From Flavobacteriales bacterium (lineage in GTDB: Bacteria > Bacteroidota > Bacteroidia > NS11-12g > UBA955): a stretch of DNA of 21,250 nucleotides. The stretch covers positions 1 to 21,250 of the forward strand of contig CANIZU010000012.1 of NCBI GenBank assembly GCA_947472115.1, written 5' to 3'. Below are positions 17,151 to 21,250 of this stretch, piece after piece. The notes under the pieces are model-generated. The model was not told the DNA's origin. It saw only the letters and a list, made by a program, of their open reading frames with translations, and did no database searches. Numbering within the stretch: the first letter of the stretch is position 1; each line of letters starts with the position of its first letter. A program made the position numbers and the translations under genes.

Positions 17151-17906
17151 TCACCTAGGTTTTTCCTTGTTGAAAATGGATTTCAACTTTTTGTTCTTTT
17201 GTTTAGTTGATGGCTGGAATACTTGTACTAAACCGTTGATCTCTTTAATTGAATGTGAAAATGGATAAGCGGTCCATTCCGAATCTTCTTCGGACTGATT
17301 AACTAATATATTCCACTTGCACTGAGCATGATAGCCAGCAAGGAGTGCAATTTTCGAGATCCCAATTATTGCGATATTCTCTGTGTTTTTGACATTTTCC
17401 TTTTGGGAGATTTGTTGAATGATATCAGGGAATGGCTGAAACCTTGGCGTTTGGTCGTAACTAACCCAACTGTCGAAATATTGTGGCAAATCACTCTTTC
17501 TAAATATCTCATCTGTAATGGCTGCGGGCAGCCATGACACACCAACAATTTTGCAATTCTCATTTTTTGCATTTTTTAGAAATTTTATCAATTCTGGATG
17601 GATGTGTAAATTGCTTTTTTCCGAGAAACTTACACGGAGTTGTTCAATGATATCGTTGGCAATTTTCACTACAATTGAGGGCTCTGGGTCTCTCAACCAA
17701 CGTTGCGTAATTATTTCTGTGATTTCAATTATTGGCTTTCCAATCAACTTGCGAATCACCCATTTTTCTGTGATGATGCCATTGCGTTTTATGGTGTCGT
17801 TTATGATATTGGTGATTTTGTCGGTATCACCAATGGCAATGCCAATAGTATCAAGGATTACAAGCTTTGGCCAATGATTTTGCACGTGTAAATAATTGTT
17901 TTTCAT
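17151..17906 (-). CDS. Degenerate phosphonatase-like HAD protein, probable pseudoenzyme
   Basis: An intact 251-residue frame starting at ATG 17906. It aligns with the PhnX-like hydrolase encoded at 19574-20266: PKLVILDTIG (13-22) against PKLIVLDMAG, and GYHAQCKWNILV against GYSAGCAWNIGV. The possible nucleophile D19 and the motif II hydroxyl (S124) remain. However, the phosphonatase DxAGT motif has become D-T-I-G-I. The Schiff-base lysine after MG-x-x is isoleucine (I59 in LIGKPIIEI). Both acids of the metal-binding GDTxxD are gone (GISKIA, 182-187). Magnesium binding and C-P cleavage as in PhnX are therefore not expected. The frame has no stop or frameshift and leads a coupled gene run, so it is likely a kept protein, perhaps a partner subunit or sensor, and not a decaying gene. 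It is rich in Ile, Asn and Lys, with a basic tail (KQKNKKLK). Confidence 0.75.
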   Translation of the reverse strand: MKNNYLHVQNHWPKLVILDTIGIAIGDTDKITNIINDTIKRNGIITEKWVIRKLIGKPIIEITEIITQRWLRDPEPSIVVKIANDIIEQLRVSFSEKSNLHIHPELIKFLKNAKNENCKIVGVSWLPAAITDEIFRKSDLPQYFDSWVSYDQTPRFQPFPDIIQQISQKENVKNTENIAIIGISKIALLAGYHAQCKWNILVNQSEEDSEWTAYPFSHSIKEINGLVQVFQPSTKQKNKKLKSIFNKEKPR

Positions 17907-17992
17907 ATGAATTATATATCGCCGCTTTGTTGCTAAATCGTGGAAATCTTGTGGGCTAAATTGTTGCCTGGTAATGTCTATTTCATTGAAAG

Positions 17993-18025
17993 TTAACGTC
18001 TTTGAAACATTGGTCCGTTAATGTT
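17993..18025. promoter_or_regulatory. Inverted repeats in the divergent control region before the orphan gene
   Basis: The 136-base gap between two divergent genes (17907-18042) holds TTAACG (17993-17998) against CGTTAA (18016-18021), and AACATT (18006-18011) against AATGTT (18020-18025) around an 8-base loop. Arms are short and AT-rich, so chance is possible. A shared regulator of the minus-strand run and the orphan gene could bind here. Confidence 0.2.
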
Positions 18026-18042
18026 GAACGAGAAATAAAATC

Positions 18043-18492
18043 ATGAAAACTGGGTATTATGCAAGTCTATCGAAACAGCTGTTTTCAATAGGACATTTGG
18101 GTAAGGAAGTTTTTGAAGTCCTGCCTATCAACACGCCGATTAAAATCCACCAAATTATCACGGTGGAAGAAGATGGCAGGGAAGTCATTTCTGATGGTGA
18201 AGATTTAATTCAATCGAAATTTGAACTGTGGCATTATCTATCAAATCAAACGAATCTGATTTTCATTGAATTTTCACATCCTGGACAATGCACTTGGACG
18301 TTTCACCAAGGGCAATTGTCTATTTTTTGTCATCACCGTCCAACATTAATCTGGTGGACGGCGGAAATTCTCAAATTTTACCACTTGGGGAATTTCAAGA
18401 ATTTCCATCGCCTTTCAACCAGTGAAGGTCAAAAATGTCTTCTTTTAAGCAAAGACATCCATCAAGATTTCGGAATGGAGCTGGTTGTTTGA
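18043..18492 (+). CDS. Hypothetical protein, 149 residues, no family recognised
   Basis: I do not recognise this protein. It starts MKTGYYASLSKQLFSIGHLG and has no signal peptide or clear membrane span, so it is probably cytoplasmic. The middle is rich in His, Trp and Cys (HPGQCTWTFHQGQLSIFCHH, about 85-104, then LIWWTAEI), which could bind a metal or a flat ligand. Evidence that it is a real gene is an intact frame in a gap that otherwise lacks a gene, with an ATG just after the AT-rich divergent region and protein-like composition. It diverges from the degenerate HAD gene and its last 48 bases overlap the end of the convergent ATP-grasp gene. Location between phosphonate genes is the only hint of role. 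Confidence 0.65.
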   Translation: MKTGYYASLSKQLFSIGHLGKEVFEVLPINTPIKIHQIITVEEDGREVISDGEDLIQSKFELWHYLSNQTNLIFIEFSHPGQCTWTFHQGQLSIFCHHRPTLIWWTAEILKFYHLGNFKNFHRLSTSEGQKCLLLSKDIHQDFGMELVV

Positions 18493-19404
18493 TGCTTGAC
18501 TGGTTGAATTGATTTCGTGATATCGGATCAACCTCGCAATAAAGTTTGTCATCCCGATTTTATGCATTCTTAATAGCGCAGGGAACATGCTCTGAGTTGG
18601 GTGCAAGTTTGGCATCGTGTTCACATCAAGAACGTAAGGGATGTTGCCAATCATTCGAATATCGACCCTCGACATATACTGTAGATTCAAGGTCTTATGG
18701 GCTGTTATCGCAGCGTTATTTATATTGTCTAATTCAATATCGTTCAACAATGGAAAAAAGTCACGTTTGGTTTTACCCATCGAACTACCGGCAATAAAAA
18801 CTGTTCTTGCGGGTGTTGGGATAATTTCCAGTGGTGGCAGGGATGTCATTTCGTTGCCGTCTTCCGTTGGTAATATTGCCACGCTAAATTCTCGGCCCAA
18901 TAAATACGGTTGAACAATTTTGCCTTCCAATTTCCATCGCTGCCAATTTTTTGTTACTTCGCTTTGATGAACGATTTCTATGTCGCGATGACATCCGCCC
19001 AATCGAGGTTTGCTGATGTAAAAGTCGTGGGTTAAATTCAATGGACTTTCCAAACTCTGAGGGACATCTATGCCTACTTCAATCAAACGTTTTTCTACGG
19101 TTACTTTATCTTGAGCGATGTATTGTGCGATACCATTACTACTCAAGTGAGTGATATTATTTTTATCCAACCACATTGCGATGTCGGCTTGGGAATGTCG
19201 ACCAAAACCATAGCACATATTAAATACCCAATGGAATTGCTTTAGTAGGCTCGCAAGCGCAGCATTTGGCTCAGTCATATGAATGATTGATGCATTGAAT
19301 TCTTTAGGTATAGACTTGTTGACATTCAGTACAGTATTGAGATTGATGTTCTCTTGCCAAGGTGTGAATTGGCTTTCAGCGTATAGGATTGCTACGTTTT
19401 TCAT
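18445..19404 (-). CDS. D-Ala-D-Ala ligase-like ATP-grasp protein of unknown substrate
   Basis: A 319-residue ligase that should use ATP to form an acyl phosphate and join it to an amine. I start at ATG 19404 (MKNVAILYAES), which places the first beta strand at the N-terminus as in Ddl; an ATG at 19425 would add seven residues. ATP-grasp elements: K100 in QDKVTVEKRLIEVGIDVP, K132 in YISKPRLGG, QPYLLGREFSVAIL (165-178), and metal ligands D248 (SRVDIRM), D260 and N262 (VLDVNTMPNLHPT). The C-terminal half matches Ddl well. The N-terminal substrate motif does not: the Ddl HGxxGEDG segment reads CYGFGRHSQ (64-72), and the GGxSxE loop is missing. A peptidoglycan role is thus unlikely; an unusual amino acid or aminophosphonate could be the substrate (inference). 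Confidence 0.8.
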   Translation of the reverse strand: MKNVAILYAESQFTPWQENINLNTVLNVNKSIPKEFNASIIHMTEPNAALASLLKQFHWVFNMCYGFGRHSQADIAMWLDKNNITHLSSNGIAQYIAQDKVTVEKRLIEVGIDVPQSLESPLNLTHDFYISKPRLGGCHRDIEIVHQSEVTKNWQRWKLEGKIVQPYLLGREFSVAILPTEDGNEMTSLPPLEIIPTPARTVFIAGSSMGKTKRDFFPLLNDIELDNINNAAITAHKTLNLQYMSRVDIRMIGNIPYVLDVNTMPNLHPTQSMFPALLRMHKIGMTNFIARLIRYHEINSTSQASNNQLHSEILMDVFA

Positions 19405-19482
19405 GGAGCCGCAATTTCTCGCCATAAATCCACGTGATTGTTATGCAATTTTTAATTGTGTTTTGTGAATTTGGCACTTGAG

Positions 19483-19541
19483 TATTACCTAAGCATGTCG
19501 TTAATGTTTATTCGGGTTGGATATTTCATCTTGAGGTAATA
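19483..19541. promoter_or_regulatory. 8-base inverted repeat between the ATP-grasp and PhnX-like genes
   Basis: TATTACCT (19483-19490) and AGGTAATA (19534-19541) are perfect inverted copies 43 bases apart, and each stands next to a CTTGAG (19477-19482, 19530-19535). The right copy runs into AATATT-CC-AATATT (19538-19551). The site lies in the divergent gap (19405-19573), where a regulator of both genes would be expected. Function is inferred. Confidence 0.25.
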
Positions 19542-19573
19542 TTCCAATATTGTCTGTAACTCAATTTTGTTGG

Positions 19574-20266
19574 ATGAATCCTAAATTGATTGTTTTAGAC
19601 ATGGCGGGCACTACGGTGAACGATTCTGGGTTGGTGCAACAAGCGGCAATTGACAGTATGAAAGCCCTTGCCGGTGTAGATATTGATATCAAAACAGCAA
19701 ATAATGTCATGGGTATTCCAAAGAAAATCGCGTTTGAGCAATTGTGTTCTTTGAATAAAATTGCAGCTGATAATGAATTGATTTCAAAGTTAGAAGGGTA
19801 TTTCAATAAACAGTTGATGGATCAATATGCTACGAAGGGCTCCATTGCTCTAATGCCCTATGCCGAAGAGTTGTTCGAAGCGGTGAGAAGTCATGGAGCG
19901 AAACTATACCTGAATACAGGGTTTAATCGCGCAGTTGCCACGGTGATTGTAGATAATTTGGGATTGCAAAAGGTGTTGCATGGCTACATCGGGAGCGACG
20001 AGGTTGCGATGGGTCGTCCTCAGCCAGATATGATTCGATTGGCGATGAAAAAGGAAAATATCGAATATTCTCATTTTGTAATGAAAGTTGGCGATACAAT
20101 CAGTGATTTGTACGAAGGATATTCTGCGGGATGTGCTTGGAATATTGGCGTATTGACAGGCGCTAATAGTTATGATGAACTCAAAACGGCGCCATATTCT
20201 CAGATACTAAGTGACTTACAGCCCTTGATCGCATATTTTCCAAGTGTAGGTCGTTTCAGGAAGTAA
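19574..20266 (+). CDS. PhnX-like phosphonatase-like hydrolase (TIGR03351 type, HAD superfamily)
   Basis: A 230-residue hydrolase predicted to cleave the C-P bond of phosphonoacetaldehyde or a close 2-oxoethylphosphonate, giving phosphate and an aldehyde. Start is ATG 19574; a TTG at 19550 would add eight residues before the first strand. Phosphonatase marks are complete: nucleophile D9 and A11 in LDMAGTT, the cap lysine K50 (VMGIPKK, same place as the Schiff-base lysine in PhnX PMGLLK), T115 in LNTGF, R148 replacing the usual HAD lysine (GRPQPD), and Mg ligands D174 and D178 in VGDTISD. It is about 35 residues shorter than PhnX. This clade is known to occur with TIGR03364 FAD oxidases and not with PhnW, as in this window. 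Phosphate-monoester HAD activity is the less likely alternative. Confidence 0.9.
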   Translation: MNPKLIVLDMAGTTVNDSGLVQQAAIDSMKALAGVDIDIKTANNVMGIPKKIAFEQLCSLNKIAADNELISKLEGYFNKQLMDQYATKGSIALMPYAEELFEAVRSHGAKLYLNTGFNRAVATVIVDNLGLQKVLHGYIGSDEVAMGRPQPDMIRLAMKKENIEYSHFVMKVGDTISDLYEGYSAGCAWNIGVLTGANSYDELKTAPYSQILSDLQPLIAYFPSVGRFRK

Positions 20267-20293
20267 AGCTAAAAAACCGCGTCCTCCGTTTTA

Positions 20294-21250
20294 CTACCTC
20301 ACCAAATTCAACGCTTTCGTGAGTTCGTGTTTTTGTAGGTAAACAATAGAGGCTGGATCCATTGGAATACCCCAGACAGTCTGTTTACATCTTGCTGCGA
20401 ATAGTCCGTAACCGCCGGTTATATTGGTGTAGTCGGCTTGTTTTTGTACGATGCCGATGCTCGGCTCATTCACCGAAATGTAATCGATGAGTGTTTGATT
20501 GGCGCCATACATCGTGATCCCAACCCATTTGATGCGATGTTTTAGGGTAGGAGATGCGGTGATAGAATTTTGTAAGAATTGAATGAAACTCAAGCGGGGG
20601 ATTTGACGTATCGGTGAGGATACGTTGCCAACGAGGAAGTTTGTAATCATCTTCCATGTCGCCATTTTTGTTATTTTTTTGCCCGTATCAGCAGTGCTAA
20701 ATTCCTCATAGTACACGTGAAATTGAATATCGTAAGAAAAGGCATTTGCCGCAGCGACGTATGAGACATTTATATATTCCGGCCCCATGCTAAAAATATT
20801 TGTTTGGTCGATGAAGGGCGCTCTGATTTTTGCGGGACCCACCGTCTTGGTTACCGATACCGCTTTGGTGCTCGTCATTGGGTTGGTGACAGTGATTTCG
20901 TATTCCTCGTTGGGATAGATTTTTTCCCTCGTTACCCAAAGGATGTTTTTGTCGTTTGCGAAAATTCCTGAATCTTTTTTGGGTCCTTCTTCGGCGTTGC
21001 AGACGATGATTTGGCCGGTATTCAATCGCTTGAGTTGAACGTGGGTGCTGTCGAGGTAAAGGCTATCGGAAATTTTTGCTACTTCCAATGCGCCGATGCC
21101 TTGGTTAAGGTAAGCTTTGTTGACCTTGATATATTGAATGGTATCTTCCGGATCCAAAAGGGCGTAGATTACAACTGTTTCTTTATAATCTGCATTGATA
21201 TTGACTTCATTTTCGCATGCGCTGAAAAACATCGACGAAATGAACATCAA
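20294..21250 (-). CDS. DUF4249-family outer-membrane lipoprotein, 5' end at window edge
   Basis: A Bacteroidota lipoprotein of the DUF4249 type. The readable frame gives 318 residues to the TAG at 20296-20294. It is open through base 21250, where it reads TTG-ATG, so the true start may be at the ATG (21247) or a few codons outside. A lipobox (MFFSAC) gives the lipidated cysteine about twelve residues in, followed by ENEVNINADYKETVVIYALL and EDTIQYIKVNKAYL, typical of the family's N-terminal beta-rich part. Members often sit beside TonB-dependent receptors; a receptor gene could precede it outside the window. It converges on the PhnX-like gene with 27 bases between. Function is unknown, and a link to phosphonate use is not shown. 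Confidence 0.85.
   Translation of the reverse strand: MMFISSMFFSACENEVNINADYKETVVIYALLDPEDTIQYIKVNKAYLNQGIGALEVAKISDSLYLDSTHVQLKRLNTGQIIVCNAEEGPKKDSGIFANDKNILWVTREKIYPNEEYEITVTNPMTSTKAVSVTKTVGPAKIRAPFIDQTNIFSMGPEYINVSYVAAANAFSYDIQFHVYYEEFSTADTGKKITKMATWKMITNFLVGNVSSPIRQIPRLSFIQFLQNSITASPTLKHRIKWVGITMYGANQTLIDYISVNEPSIGIVQKQADYTNITGGYGLFAARCKQTVWGIPMDPASIVYLQKHELTKALNLVR

Noticed and set aside
17151..17906. Calling the HAD paralogue a pseudogene
   Set aside because: The frame is complete, with start, conserved fold segments and downstream genes in the same run; only catalytic residues are lost, which fits a pseudoenzyme better.
18445..19404. Annotating the ATP-grasp protein as housekeeping D-alanine--D-alanine ligase (ddl)
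   Set aside because: The N-terminal substrate motifs of Ddl are missing and no cell-wall genes are near.
20272..20292. Bidirectional terminator between the PhnX-like and DUF4249 genes
   Set aside because: AAAAC and GTTTT can pair around a 10-base loop, but the stem has a single G-C pair and is too weak to call.

Overview
The window is moderately AT-rich DNA from a member of the Bacteroidota. The signs are a SusC/SusD pair, a Bacteroidota-type DUF4249 lipoprotein, a DUF5690 membrane protein, and two secreted beta-propeller/phosphoesterase proteins. Genus cannot be given from this sequence. I see no tRNA, rRNA, CRISPR array, insertion sequence or integrase, and no intergenic gap longer than about 260 bases.

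Layout: (a) 1-956, the 5' part of dnaK on the minus strand, with a 261-base divergent control region. (b) 1218-8429, a plus-strand run of three tightly spaced genes: two tandem paralogous exported proteins (beta-propeller plus PF04185-type phosphoesterase) and a TonB-dependent receptor. (c) 8595-13250, a SusC-like porin and SusD-like lipoprotein, closed by a strong hairpin terminator. (d) 13321-20266, a dense mixed-strand block whose members point to organophosphonate breakdown: an HD-domain mixed-valent di-iron oxygenase of the PhnZ type; a minus-strand run encoding a degenerate phosphonatase-like HAD protein, a PHP phosphoesterase, a DUF5690 major-facilitator-like transporter with an organophosphate-antiporter-like motif, and a TIGR03364-type FAD amine oxidase; then an orphan 149-residue protein, a divergent ATP-grasp ligase and an intact PhnX-like C-P hydrolase. 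(e) 20294-21250, the 5'-truncated DUF4249 lipoprotein.

Working model (inference): the surface phosphoesterases release a small organophosphorus compound from a lipid or glycan. SusCD and/or the TonB receptor bring it through the outer membrane, and the DUF5690 carrier through the inner membrane. The FAD oxidase deaminates an aminophosphonate to a 2-oxoethylphosphonate, whose C-P bond the PhnX-like hydrolase cuts. A 1-hydroxy-aminophosphonate would be cut oxidatively by the HD oxygenase. The window has no PhnW transaminase, PhnY hydroxylase, PhnCDE transporter or C-P lyase, so this is not one of the textbook phosphonate operons. The most unusual part is the retained HAD paralogue, which has lost the catalytic residues of the working hydrolase encoded 1.7 kb away.
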